From IDS-8 sp964607425 (GTDB lineage Bacteria; Pseudomonadota; Gammaproteobacteria; Steroidobacterales; Woeseiaceae): a stretch of 6,647 nt of DNA. Under the pieces are notes generated by a model, which was not told the DNA's origin, made no database searches, and saw nothing but the letters and a program-made list of their open reading frames with translations. The stretch covers positions 1 through 6,647 of the forward strand of contig CAZSKQ010000154.1 in assembly GCA_964607425.1 (NCBI GenBank), given 5' to 3'. Every line of letters begins with the position of its first letter. Position 1 is the stretch's first letter. The position numbers and the translations under genes are program-made. Below are positions 1-6,368 of the stretch, one piece after another.

Positions 1-2095
1 TGCCGAAGGCGGGGCCTGGTGCTGGTTCGCGCCCGGCCAGCTCGGCGAGCAGGGTCTGCTGCGCCGCGATGGCCACGCCCTGGGGCTCGCAGCGTTCGTA
101 GTGGCCGTCGCCTCGCAGCAGCCAGGCCTGGCAGTTGTCGGCCAGCAGCAGGTCGAGCTCGGCCCGCAAGCGCTTCTTCAGCGCGCGCCGCCGGATGGGA
201 AAGCAGATTTCCGTGCGCCGAAAGAAGTTGCGGTCCATCCAGTCGGCGCTGGAACAGAAATACTCCTCCGCGCCGCCGTTCTCGAAGTAGTAGACGCGGG
301 AGTGTTCCAGGAAGCGGCCGACGATCGAGCGCACCGTGATGGTTTCCGAGAGTCCCCGCACGCCGGGTTTGAGCGAGCAGATACCGCGCACGACCAGGTC
401 AATGCGCACGCCGGCGGCCGATGCCCGGTACAGGGCATCGATGATCCCCGGTCCCGTGAGCGCGTTCATTTTGGCCACGATGCGTGCCGGCCTGCCATGC
501 CTTGCGTGCTCGATTTCCCGTTCGATTCGTTCGATCAGCGCGTCAAACAGGTAAAAGGGCGCGGTCAGGATCCGGTGCAGCTCCGTCGCCGCCGTGAGGC
601 TCGTCAGCTGCATGAAAAGCTTGTGCACGTCTTCGCCGAGCTGGCGGCTGCAGCTGAAATAGCTGTAATCCGTGTAAACGCGCGCCGTGCCGGGGTGGTA
701 GTTTCCGGTGCCGAGGTGCACGTACCTGACCAGCTTTCCCTGCTCGCGCCGCACCACCAGGGCCATCTTCGCGTGCGTCTTGTAGCCGACGAGCCCATAC
801 ACGACGTGCGCACCGGCTTCCTGGAGGCGGGTAGCAAGCGAAATGTTCTCCGCTTCATCGAAGCGCGCCATCAGCTCGACGACGACGGTGACCTCCTTCC
901 CGGCGCGAGCGGCGCTGACCAGGTGATCGACGAAGGGCGAATCGGCGCCGGTGCGGTACAGCGTTTGCTTGATTGCAAGAACGCTCGGATCGGAGGCGGC
1001 GCGGGCGATGAACTCGACGACCGGCGCGAACGACTGGTAGGGGTGGTGCAGCAGGAGGTTCTGCCGTTTCAGCACAGCGAAGATGTCGTGCTCCGATCTC
1101 AGGGCCAACGGCAGCCCCGGCGAGAACGGCGGGAAACAGAGTTCAGGCCGCCGCGCCATGTCGCAGATGGCGACGAGGCGGTTCAGGTTGACCGGCCCGT
1201 CCACCTCGAACAGGTCGTCCCGGTCGAGATCGAAATGATCGAGCAGGAAATCGCCGAGGTCGGTCGGGCAGTCCCGGCTGACTTCGAGACGCACCGCGGC
1301 ACCGTAGCGGCTCGCGGCGAGCTGGCCCTGCAGGGCAAGGACGAGATCGTCCACTTCCTCGGTGTCGACATAGAGGTTGCTGTTGCGGGTCACCCGGAAC
1401 TGGTAGCAACCCTCGACGTTCAGCCCCGGGAAAAGCTCGTCGACGTGCGCGTGGATAATGGACGAGAGGAAGACGTAGCTTTCCCCGCCGTCCGGCAGGA
1501 GCTCGTCGGGCATGCGGATGATGCGCGGCAGCGAGCGCGGCGCCTGCACGACGGCGCGGTGCCGCATCCTTCCGAACGCATCCTTGCCTTTCAGCCGAAC
1601 GATGAAATTCAGGCTCTTGTTCAGCATCTTCGGGAACGGGCGTGACGGGTCGAGCGTCAGCGGCGTCAGCACGGGCACGATTTCCTGCTCGAAATACGTG
1701 CTGAGCCATTTGTGCTGCGGTGCCGTCCAGTCGCTCCGCTGCAGGAAGCGGATCCGCTCCCGCGCCAGCTCCGGCAGTATCGTGCCGTTCAGGAGATCGT
1801 ACTGCTCCCGCACGAGCACGAGCGACCGCTCGCGGATTTCCAGCATCAGCTCCCGCAGGGTGAGCTTGTCCGGCCCCGGCGCCGGCGCGCCCAGCTCCAG
1901 CCGCTGCTTCAGGCTGGCGACGCGTATCTCGAAGAACTCGTCCAGGTTGGTCGAGGAAATGCACAGGAATCGCAGCCGTTCGAGGATCGGAATCGACGGT
2001 TCGCGCGCCTGCGCCAATACCCGTCGGTTGAACTCGAGCAGGCTCAGGTCCCGGTTGATGTACGGATCGACGATTGGCGGCGCGGAAGCGTCCAC
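1..2095 (-). CDS. ppk1: Polyphosphate kinase 1 (PPK1), 3' end cut by window edge
   Basis: Reversibly transfers the gamma-phosphate of ATP to growing inorganic polyphosphate through a phosphohistidine. The frame reads without a stop for 698 codons to the left edge. The N domain shows YINRDLSLLEFN (residues 12-23) and SSTNLDEFFEIR (47-58); N50 matches ATP-contacting Asn45 of the E. coli enzyme. In the catalytic C-terminal half, KTHAK holds H441 (counterpart of phosphorylated E. coli H435), HLGTGN starts at H460, and FLEHSR holds H598 (counterpart of H592). The H460-H598 spacing of 138 equals that in E. coli as I recall it. E. coli PPK1 has 688 residues, so only a short tail is missing. The start is GTG: an in-frame TGA lies at 2116-2114, no other start codon intervenes, and the first ATG is residue 84, inside the conserved N domain. 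A weak GGGA lies about 10 nt upstream of the start. The gene follows anmK by 65 bp on the same strand. Polyphosphate is a stress and energy polymer; no link to wall recycling can be shown here. Confidence 0.96.
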   Translation of the reverse strand, partial: MDASAPPIVDPYINRDLSLLEFNRRVLAQAREPSIPILERLRFLCISSTNLDEFFEIRVASLKQRLELGAPAPGPDKLTLRELMLEIRERSLVLVREQYDLLNGTILPELARERIRFLQRSDWTAPQHKWLSTYFEQEIVPVLTPLTLDPSRPFPKMLNKSLNFIVRLKGKDAFGRMRHRAVVQAPRSLPRIIRMPDELLPDGGESYVFLSSIIHAHVDELFPGLNVEGCYQFRVTRNSNLYVDTEEVDDLVLALQGQLAASRYGAAVRLEVSRDCPTDLGDFLLDHFDLDRDDLFEVDGPVNLNRLVAICDMARRPELCFPPFSPGLPLALRSEHDIFAVLKRQNLLLHHPYQSFAPVVEFIARAASDPSVLAIKQTLYRTGADSPFVDHLVSAARAGKEVTVVVELMARFDEAENISLATRLQEAGAHVVYGLVGYKTHAKMALVVRREQGKLVRYVHLGTGNYHPGTARVYTDYSYFSCSRQLGEDVHKLFMQLTSLTAATELHRILTAPFYLFDALIERIEREIEHARHGRPARIVAKMNALTGPGIIDALYRASAAGVRIDLVVRGICSLKPGVRGLSETITVRSIVGRFLEHSRVYYFENGGAEEYFCSSADWMDRNFFRRTEICFPIRRRALKKRLRAELDLLLADNCQAWLLRGDGHYERCEPQGVAIAAQQTLLAELAGREPAPGPAFG

Positions 2096-2136
2096 GAGGC
2101 GAAGATTCCCGAGTCAGGCAACCCTGCGAACGCTGG

Positions 2137-2145
2137 AGTATAACA
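2137..2145 (-). promoter_or_regulatory. Candidate extended -10 promoter for ppk1
   Basis: The minus strand reads TG-T-TATACT (2145-2137), an extended -10 element with five of six matches to TATAAT. It lies in the 65-bp gap between anmK and ppk1 and predicts a transcription start near 2130 and a leader of about 35 nt before the GTG. No good -35 hexamer is visible at 16-18 bp, which extended -10 promoters can do without. No hairpin plus T-tract separates anmK from ppk1, so read-through from anmK is also possible. Confidence 0.45.
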
Positions 2146-2160
2146 ACGCGCCGCCGGGAC

Positions 2161-3273
2161 TCACCGGTAAATGGCGCCGAGTACGGCTTCCGCCGAGGCG
2201 CCGGTAACGCCGGGAAGATTGCCGGGTTTGCCCTCGAGACACCGCTTGGCGAGCCAGGCGAAGGTCGCGGCTTCTACCCAGGCCGGGTCGATGCCCGCGG
2301 CCGCGGTCGTGCCGAGCCCGATGGACCCCAGTTGAGCCGCCAGGCGTCGCATGAGGGCGTCGTTATGCACGCCGCCGCCACAGGCGAGGACGCGTTCCGT
2401 TGCTGGCGCGTACCGGCGGATGGCCTCGGCGATGCTGCGGGCCGAGAGCTCTGCGAGCGTCGCCTGGACGTCCTGGGGGGCGGGCTCCCGCGGCAGCTGC
2501 GCAAGAACCTGTTGCAGCCATTGCAGGTTGAAATGCTCGAACCCGGTGCTCTTCGGCGGCGGCAAGGTAAAGTACGAATCCTTGAGCAGTTGCTCCAGCA
2601 GCTCGGGCTCGACCTCCCCGCTGTCGCTCCAGCGGCCCCCGGCGTCGAACGGCTCGCCCTTGCTGTGCTTTATCCAGGCATCGAGCAGGCCGTTGCCGGG
2701 GCCGGTATCGAAGCCCGCGACCGTGCCGCCGTATGCCGGCAGGACCGTGATGTTGGCGATACCCCCGATGTTCAGCACTACGCGGTTCTCGTCCGGGTGC
2801 GACAGGTACGCGCGGTGAAAGCCGGAGGCAAGCGGCGCGCCTTCGCCGCCAAGGGCCAGGTCCCGCCGGCGGAAATCCGCGACGGTGGTGATGCCGGTGC
2901 CCGCGGCAATGATGTTCGGGTCCCCAATCTGCAGCGTGAACGGGCGTTCCACCCGCGGCAGGTGGCGGATGGTCTGGCCATGGCTGCCGATCGCGCGCAC
3001 GCGGGCCCGGTCGATGCCGGACTTTTCGATGAGCCGTTCAGCGGCTTGCAGGAAACGCTCGCCAACCCAGTGGTCGAGGCGGCCGATGGTGTCGACGGTG
3101 CAGGATAGCGGGTCGCGGGTGGCGGCGTGCAGCGCCTCCCGAAGCTCTTCCGGATAGCTCGAGCTCTCCGCGGCCTCGAGCTTGCAGCGGCGGTCGGTTA
3201 TTGCGAACAGGCCGGCGTCGATGCCGTCCATGCTGGTGCCGGACATGAGCCCGATGTAGAGCGACTTCTTCAA
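2161..3273 (-). CDS. anmK: Anhydro-N-acetylmuramic acid kinase (AnmK)
   Basis: Cytoplasmic recycling enzyme that uses ATP and water to open and phosphorylate 1,6-anhydro-MurNAc, giving MurNAc-6-phosphate. The 370 residues match the usual family length (about 370). Visible landmarks of this ASKHA-fold kinase are YIGLMSGTSMDGID (6-19, phosphate/ATP loop), GSHGQTIRH (96-104), NIGGIANITVLP (168-179), FDTGPGN (188-194, with D189 equivalent to the catalytic Asp of the family), KSTGFEHFN (241-249) and CGGGVHN (298-304). The start is TTG at 3273-3271, overlapping the TGA of the upstream peptidase gene in a TTGA quartet. The next ATG (codon 10) would remove the start of the nucleotide-binding motif, so TTG is preferred. 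No clear Shine-Dalgarno is seen, which suggests translation by coupling to the peptidase gene. The product's place in wall recycling fits that neighbour, and anmK next to an M23 peptidase also occurs in Pseudomonas. Confidence 0.97.
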   Translation of the reverse strand: MKKSLYIGLMSGTSMDGIDAGLFAITDRRCKLEAAESSSYPEELREALHAATRDPLSCTVDTIGRLDHWVGERFLQAAERLIEKSGIDRARVRAIGSHGQTIRHLPRVERPFTLQIGDPNIIAAGTGITTVADFRRRDLALGGEGAPLASGFHRAYLSHPDENRVVLNIGGIANITVLPAYGGTVAGFDTGPGNGLLDAWIKHSKGEPFDAGGRWSDSGEVEPELLEQLLKDSYFTLPPPKSTGFEHFNLQWLQQVLAQLPREPAPQDVQATLAELSARSIAEAIRRYAPATERVLACGGGVHNDALMRRLAAQLGSIGLGTTAAAGIDPAWVEAATFAWLAKRCLEGKPGNLPGVTGASAEAVLGAIYR

Positions 3274-4670
3274 TCGGCGGCCAGCGTGGCGACCTGGGTT
3301 CTCTTGTATTGCAGCAGCTCGTCGAGGATCGACTCGGACTTCGCCAGGAAATCCGCCCGGTACTGTTCCTTGATCGGATCGGCCTGGGGCAGCTCGACCG
3401 TGCGCGGATTCCGGTGCACGCCGTTCAGGCGGTACTCGTAATGCAGGTGCGGGCCCGTCGCGAGGCCGGTGCTGCCAACGTAGCCGATCACGTCGCCCTG
3501 CCGCACGCGATCGTTCAGCCCGACGGATTTCGCGAAGCGCGACATATGGGCGTACAGCGTCGTGATGTTGCCGCCGTGCTGGATCTCCACGCAGTTGCCA
3601 TAGCCGCCCTTGCGCCCGCGGAAGATGATCTTGCCGTCGCCGGCCGCTTTGATCGGGGTGCCGCTCGGCGCGGCGTAGTCCACGCCGCGGTGCGCGCGAA
3701 TGGTGTTGAGGACCGGGTGCCGGCGATTCAGGTTAAAAGAGGAGCTGACCCGCGAGAAATCGACTGGGGCGCGGATAAAGGCCTTGCGCACGCTCAGGCC
3801 TTCGGGCGTGTAGTAATCCACGCGCCCTTCCGCGTCGACATAGCGCACGGCGCGGAACGTCCTGCCGTTGTTGTTGAACTCGGCGGCGACGATGTCGCCC
3901 GCCGTGACGAACTTCCCATCCTGGTAGATCTCCTCGTACAGGATGTAGTAATCGTCGCTTTTGCGGATGTCGAGCACGAAGTCGATGTCCCAGGCGAAGA
4001 TCCCGGCAAGGCTCATGATGAGCCGGTCCGGCAGGCCGGCCGAGGCGGCGCTTTCGAACAGCGATGATTCGATACGGCCGTAGGCGAGCCGCTTGTGAGT
4101 TTCGATCGGCCGCTCGATGATCTCGGCGACGTAGCCCGAATCGCCGCGGGAGACGCGCAGCGAGTGCGTCAGGTCGAGGTCGCGGTAAAGGCTGACGAGC
4201 TGGCGGCCGTCGTGCCGGATCGTGAACTCATCGCCGGGGCGCAGCAACTTCAGGTGTTCGGCCGCTTCCGGCAATTGGACGATGGCGGCGAGGTTGCCGA
4301 GATCGAGGTCGTGCCGGCGGAACAGCCGGTCGAGCGTGTCGCCGGAGCGGATCTCGAACTTCAGCTCGTCGTATTCGGGAGCGGCCTGAGCCAGGGGCAC
4401 GCGGGCCGTCGACGCCAGCACTATCGGTGCGAGCTCGGCGTGCAGGTTGGGCAGCGCCGGTTCCGTCTCGATGACTATCTCCGATAGCGCGTAATCGAGC
4501 GCCGGCGGAGGACTGGCACTGGTGTCGTTGCGGAAGAACAGGATCAGCATCAAGCCGAGGAGCGGGAGGCCGAGACCGACCGCAAACCACTGGAGCTTCC
4601 TTGTTTTCGGTACCCGTGTCCTTTCGGCAGGCTTGTAGTCATGAAGCAGCGGACTAGCCGGTCGATTCAA
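3270..4670 (-). CDS. M23 (LytM/MepM-like) peptidoglycan endopeptidase, membrane-anchored
   Basis: Predicted zinc metallo-endopeptidase cutting peptide cross-links of peptidoglycan in the periplasm, which lets new wall be inserted. There is a short basic cytoplasmic head (1-26), one transmembrane helix or uncleaved signal anchor (about 27-46) and a variable linker to about 100. A LysM/OapA-like domain follows (about 104-152, with the IRSGDTLDRLF motif), then a Csd3/OapA-type middle domain (about 190-305), then the LytM catalytic domain (about 320-422). Zinc ligands H327 and D331 (HRGVD) and H410 (GPHLH) are present, as are the active-site histidines H375 (YAHMS) and H408, so it should be active. 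The length (466) and layout resemble E. coli MepM (about 440), but I do not assign the symbol. The start is TTG at 4670: an in-frame TAG lies at 4706-4704, no ATG precedes codon 41 within the membrane helix, and GGGGG lies 9 nt upstream of the TTG. It is the first gene of a coupled pair with anmK and diverges from tyrS. Confidence 0.95.
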   Translation of the reverse strand: MNRPASPLLHDYKPAERTRVPKTRKLQWFAVGLGLPLLGLMLILFFRNDTSASPPPALDYALSEIVIETEPALPNLHAELAPIVLASTARVPLAQAAPEYDELKFEIRSGDTLDRLFRRHDLDLGNLAAIVQLPEAAEHLKLLRPGDEFTIRHDGRQLVSLYRDLDLTHSLRVSRGDSGYVAEIIERPIETHKRLAYGRIESSLFESAASAGLPDRLIMSLAGIFAWDIDFVLDIRKSDDYYILYEEIYQDGKFVTAGDIVAAEFNNNGRTFRAVRYVDAEGRVDYYTPEGLSVRKAFIRAPVDFSRVSSSFNLNRRHPVLNTIRAHRGVDYAAPSGTPIKAAGDGKIIFRGRKGGYGNCVEIQHGGNITTLYAHMSRFAKSVGLNDRVRQGDVIGYVGSTGLATGPHLHYEYRLNGVHRNPRTVELPQADPIKEQYRADFLAKSESILDELLQYKRTQVATLAAD

Positions 4671-4681
4671 CGTTGTTATCC

Positions 4682-4698
4682 CCCGAACGTGGTTCGGG
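4682..4698. repeat. Perfect 17-bp inverted repeat at the predicted start of the peptidase/anmK transcript
   Basis: CCCGAAC-GTG-GTTCGGG has perfect 7-bp arms around a 3-bp centre. On the minus strand it begins 2 bp after the -10 hexamer, covers the predicted +1, and its last G bases run into the GGGGG that appears to be the ribosome site of the peptidase gene. It could act as a DNA operator, or as an RNA hairpin that masks the ribosome site. The sequence alone does not decide between them, and no known operator family is recognised. Confidence 0.7.
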
Positions 4699-4700
4699 CT

Positions 4701-4729
4701 ACTCTACAGCGCACCCGGGAAGAGGTCAA
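4701..4729 (-). promoter_or_regulatory. Sigma-70 type promoter of the M23 peptidase-anmK operon
   Basis: On the minus strand, TTGACC (4729-4724, five of six matches to the -35 consensus) is separated by exactly 17 bp from TAGAGT (4706-4701, four of six matches to the -10). The predicted start of transcription is near 4694, leaving a leader of about 25 nt before the TTG start codon. It is the best promoter in the divergent region. Confidence 0.65.
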
Positions 4730-4787
4730 AGCACGCTACCTCACCGTTTCGCAAAGGATCGATCGGTACCCGACCCGCGGAATGCAT

Positions 4788-4793
4788 TATCAT
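4788..4793 (+). promoter_or_regulatory. Candidate -10 element of tyrS
   Basis: TATCAT matches five of six bases of the -10 consensus. It would start transcription near 4800, about 25 nt before the tyrS ATG. No matching -35 hexamer is visible at 16-18 bp upstream, so this is a weak call. No T-box or other tRNA-sensing leader fits in so short a space. Confidence 0.35.
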
Positions 4794-4824
4794 CGCGTAC
4801 GAATTTTGCTTACTGACGAACGAC

Positions 4825-6024
4825 ATGACCGTCGACAAGGAACAACTGGAAGAGCTCGCCCGCGGCACCGAGGAAATTTTGCCGGCCAACGGGCTCGAGC
4901 AACGACTCGCGAGCGGCCGGCCCCTCGTCGTCAAGGCGGGTTTCGATCCGACGGCACCCGACCTGCACATCGGCCACACCGTGCTCATCAACAAGATGCG
5001 GCAGTTCCAGGTCTACGGTCACGAGGTGGTGTTCCTGATCGGCGACTTCACCGGCATGATCGGCGATCCGTCCGGCCGGAATGCGACGCGCCCGCCGCTC
5101 ACGAAAGAGGAAATCGCGGAGAACGCGAAAACCTACGAGGCGCAGATCTTCAAGATACTCGACCCGGAGCAGACCCGCGTCGAGTTCAACTCCACCTGGA
5201 TGTCGAAGATGGATGCGGCCGGCCTGATACGTATTGCCGCCCAGCACACCGTCGCGCGCATGCTGGAACGTGACGACTTCAACAAGCGCTTCCGGAACGA
5301 GCAGCCGATCGCGATTCACGAGCTCTTGTATCCCCTTGTGCAGGGTTACGACTCCGTGGCTCTGGAGGCCGATGTCGAACTCGGCGGTACCGACCAGAAA
5401 TTCAACCTGTTGGTCGGGCGGCAGCTCCAGCAGCATTTCGGCCAGGAACCGCAGCTCGTCATCACGATGCCGCTGCTCGAAGGGCTCGATGGGGTCAACA
5501 AGATGTCGAAGTCGTTGCACAACTACATCGCCATCACGGAGCCGCCGGCTGAGATGTTCGGCAAGCTCATGTCGATCTCCGATGACCTCATGTGGAGATA
5601 TTTCGAGCTCCTGAGCTTCCGTCCACTGACCGAAATTGCGCGCCTCCAGCAGTCGGTCGAAGAGGGCGCCAACCCGCGGGACGTCAAGTTCGAGCTGGCG
5701 GAGGAGATCGTCGCCCGCTTCCACAGCCCCAGCGGGGCCGGGGCCGCGAAGGCGGAATTCGTGGCCCGGTTCCGGGAAGGCGCGCTGCCGTCGGACATCC
5801 CGGAGCGCTCCGTCGCGAGCATCGAGGGGCGCCTCGGCCTGCCGCGGCTCCTGAAGGCGGCAGGGCTCGTCGGCAGCAACGCCGAGGCAATGCGCCTGAT
5901 CGCCCAGGGCGCCGTGCGCATAGACGGTGCCAGGGTCGAGGACCGTGGCCTCGAGCTGCCGGCCGGTTCAGAGCACGTCTACCAGGTCGGCAAGCGGAAA
6001 TTCGCGAAGGTGCTCCTGACCTGA
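4825..6024 (+). CDS. tyrS: Tyrosyl-tRNA synthetase, KMSKS (TyrZ-like) subtype
   Basis: Class I synthetase that activates tyrosine with ATP and charges tRNA-Tyr in the cytoplasm, normally as a homodimer. The 399 residues carry the HIGH signature (48-51, in PDLHIGHTVLI), the tyrosine-pocket segment YPLVQGYD (169-176), GGTDQKFN (187-194), an intact KMSKS loop (226-230) and a C-terminal S4 RNA-binding domain (about 338-398, with LVGSNAEAMRLIAQGAVRIDG). The exact KMSKS and the 399-residue length point to the TyrZ branch, as in P. aeruginosa TyrZ; the E. coli TyrS branch has a divergent loop (KFGKT). The ATG at 4825 places the usual N-terminal helix before the Rossmann fold. The ribosome site is poor, with only GACGAA-like bases upstream. 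It diverges from the peptidase gene and reads toward the rRNA operon. It is recorded as tyrS, though tyrZ would be an equally valid name. Confidence 0.97.
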   Translation: MTVDKEQLEELARGTEEILPANGLEQRLASGRPLVVKAGFDPTAPDLHIGHTVLINKMRQFQVYGHEVVFLIGDFTGMIGDPSGRNATRPPLTKEEIAENAKTYEAQIFKILDPEQTRVEFNSTWMSKMDAAGLIRIAAQHTVARMLERDDFNKRFRNEQPIAIHELLYPLVQGYDSVALEADVELGGTDQKFNLLVGRQLQQHFGQEPQLVITMPLLEGLDGVNKMSKSLHNYIAITEPPAEMFGKLMSISDDLMWRYFELLSFRPLTEIARLQQSVEEGANPRDVKFELAEEIVARFHSPSGAGAAKAEFVARFREGALPSDIPERSVASIEGRLGLPRLLKAAGLVGSNAEAMRLIAQGAVRIDGARVEDRGLELPAGSEHVYQVGKRKFAKVLLT

Positions 6025-6045
6025 GCCCGGGCGTAAATGCCGGGC
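6025..6045 (+). terminator. Stem-loop just after the tyrS stop, possible weak terminator
   Basis: GCCCGG (6025-6030) can pair with CCGGGC (6040-6045) around a 9-nt loop. A variant stem with one bulged G is also possible. It starts at the base after the TGA. There is no T-tract behind it; the next bases are GCACGGCGGG. It is therefore not a standard intrinsic terminator and may only shape the 3' end of the mRNA or depend on other factors. Confidence 0.3.
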
Positions 6046-6075
6046 GCACGGCGGGCGACCGGGAAGGGACGGACG

Positions 6076-6092
6076 GAAACCGGGCAGGTTTC
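6076..6092 (+). other. Intergenic hairpin with an alternative pairing partner
   Basis: GAAACC (6076-6081) and GGTTTC (6087-6092) form a perfect 6-bp stem with a 5-nt loop. The same GGTTT (6087-6091) can instead pair with AAACC at 6099-6103. It lies in the 3' region of tyrS with no T-tract after it, so it is noted as structure only. Confidence 0.4.
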
Positions 6093-6135
6093 GCCGAAAA
6101 ACCCGGGGCGACAAGAAGTTGCGGGCGCGCCAGCG

Positions 6136-6149
6136 GGCGGCCGGCCGCC
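6136..6149. repeat. Perfect 14-bp GC palindrome
   Basis: GGCGGCC-GGCCGCC is fully self-complementary and lies about 45 bp upstream of the rRNA -35 hexamer. It consists only of G and C, in a GC-only neighbourhood, so it may be compositional. It could also be a binding site upstream of the rRNA promoter or a strong RNA stem after tyrS. Confidence 0.5.
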
Positions 6150-6183
6150 ATCCCTGCGCACGGGCGACCGCCGGCCAGGGCAT

Positions 6184-6222
6184 GAAATTAATGGTTGACC
6201 GCGGGGTGGGGCTCGCTATAAT
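6184..6222 (+). promoter_or_regulatory. Main rRNA operon promoter (P1) with UP-like element
   Basis: TTGACC (6195-6200) and a perfect TATAAT (6217-6222) are 16 bp apart, the spacing typical of rRNA promoters. Directly upstream, the AT-rich GAAATTAAT (6184-6192) stands out from GC-rich surroundings and has the position of a proximal UP element, which binds the RNA polymerase alpha subunit. The discriminator after the -10 is GCCCCG, entirely G and C, the hallmark of promoters under stringent control by ppGpp/DksA. Transcription should start near 6228-6230, about 370 nt before mature 16S rRNA. Confidence 0.88.
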
Positions 6223-6325
6223 GCCCCGCTCGCCGAGGGCATGGTGTCCCCCGGCCAGACCCCCGACACACGTTTACAGGCGCCCGGGACCAGCCCGAAG
6301 GCTGCAAACCGCTCCTGTTTCCGTG

Positions 6326-6331
6326 TATCAT
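6326..6331 (+). promoter_or_regulatory. Possible second rRNA promoter (P2) -10 element
   Basis: TATCAT matches five of six bases of the -10 consensus and lies 109 bp downstream of the P1 -10, close to the P1-P2 spacing of E. coli rRNA operons. The best -35 at 17 bp is TGCAAA (6303-6308), with only three of six matches. This is a positional guess rather than a firm call. Confidence 0.25.
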
Positions 6332-6368
6332 TGTGGGTCTGCTCTGAGGTGGGGATATACCCGATTTC

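Larger units (their letters stand above)
6044..6170 (+). repeat. Imperfect direct repeat in the tyrS-rRNA intergenic region
   Basis: GCGCAC-GGC-GGGCGACCG (6044-6061) recurs as GCGCAC-GGGCGACCG (6156-6170), identical apart from a 3-bp deletion and about 112 bp apart. The span given covers both copies and the spacer. The surroundings are very GC-rich, which raises the chance of coincidence. No function is proposed. Confidence 0.45.

Noticed and set aside
101..1645. A 514-codon open frame on the plus strand opposite ppk1
   Set aside because: It lies wholly antisense to ppk1, whose minus frame carries all family motifs and is unbroken. Long antisense open frames are expected in GC-rich coding DNA, and the translation shows no recognisable domain.
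1143..1964. A 273-codon minus-strand frame inside ppk1
   Set aside because: It is out of frame with the PPK1 reading frame and gives an Ala/Arg/Pro-rich low-complexity product typical of a shifted frame.
2074..4067. Long plus-strand open frames opposite anmK and the M23 gene (2074-3108 and 3309-4067)
   Set aside because: They mirror the codon structure of the real genes on the other strand and have no ribosome site or known motif.
4757..4764. GATCGATC palindrome in the divergent region
   Set aside because: It is eight bases of a sequence common in GC-rich genomes, not placed on a promoter core, with no second copy nearby.
4810..5724. A 304-codon minus-strand frame opposite tyrS
   Set aside because: It is antisense to a complete, motif-bearing tyrosyl-tRNA synthetase and has no independent evidence for expression.
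6025..6045. A standard intrinsic terminator for tyrS
   Set aside because: The stem exists but no T-tract follows, so it is listed only as a weak stem-loop.
6341..6356. A second boxA-like start (TGCTCT followed by GAGG) in the rRNA leader
   Set aside because: Only the first six bases match and the essential TTTAACA part is absent. The real boxA is at 6458-6471.
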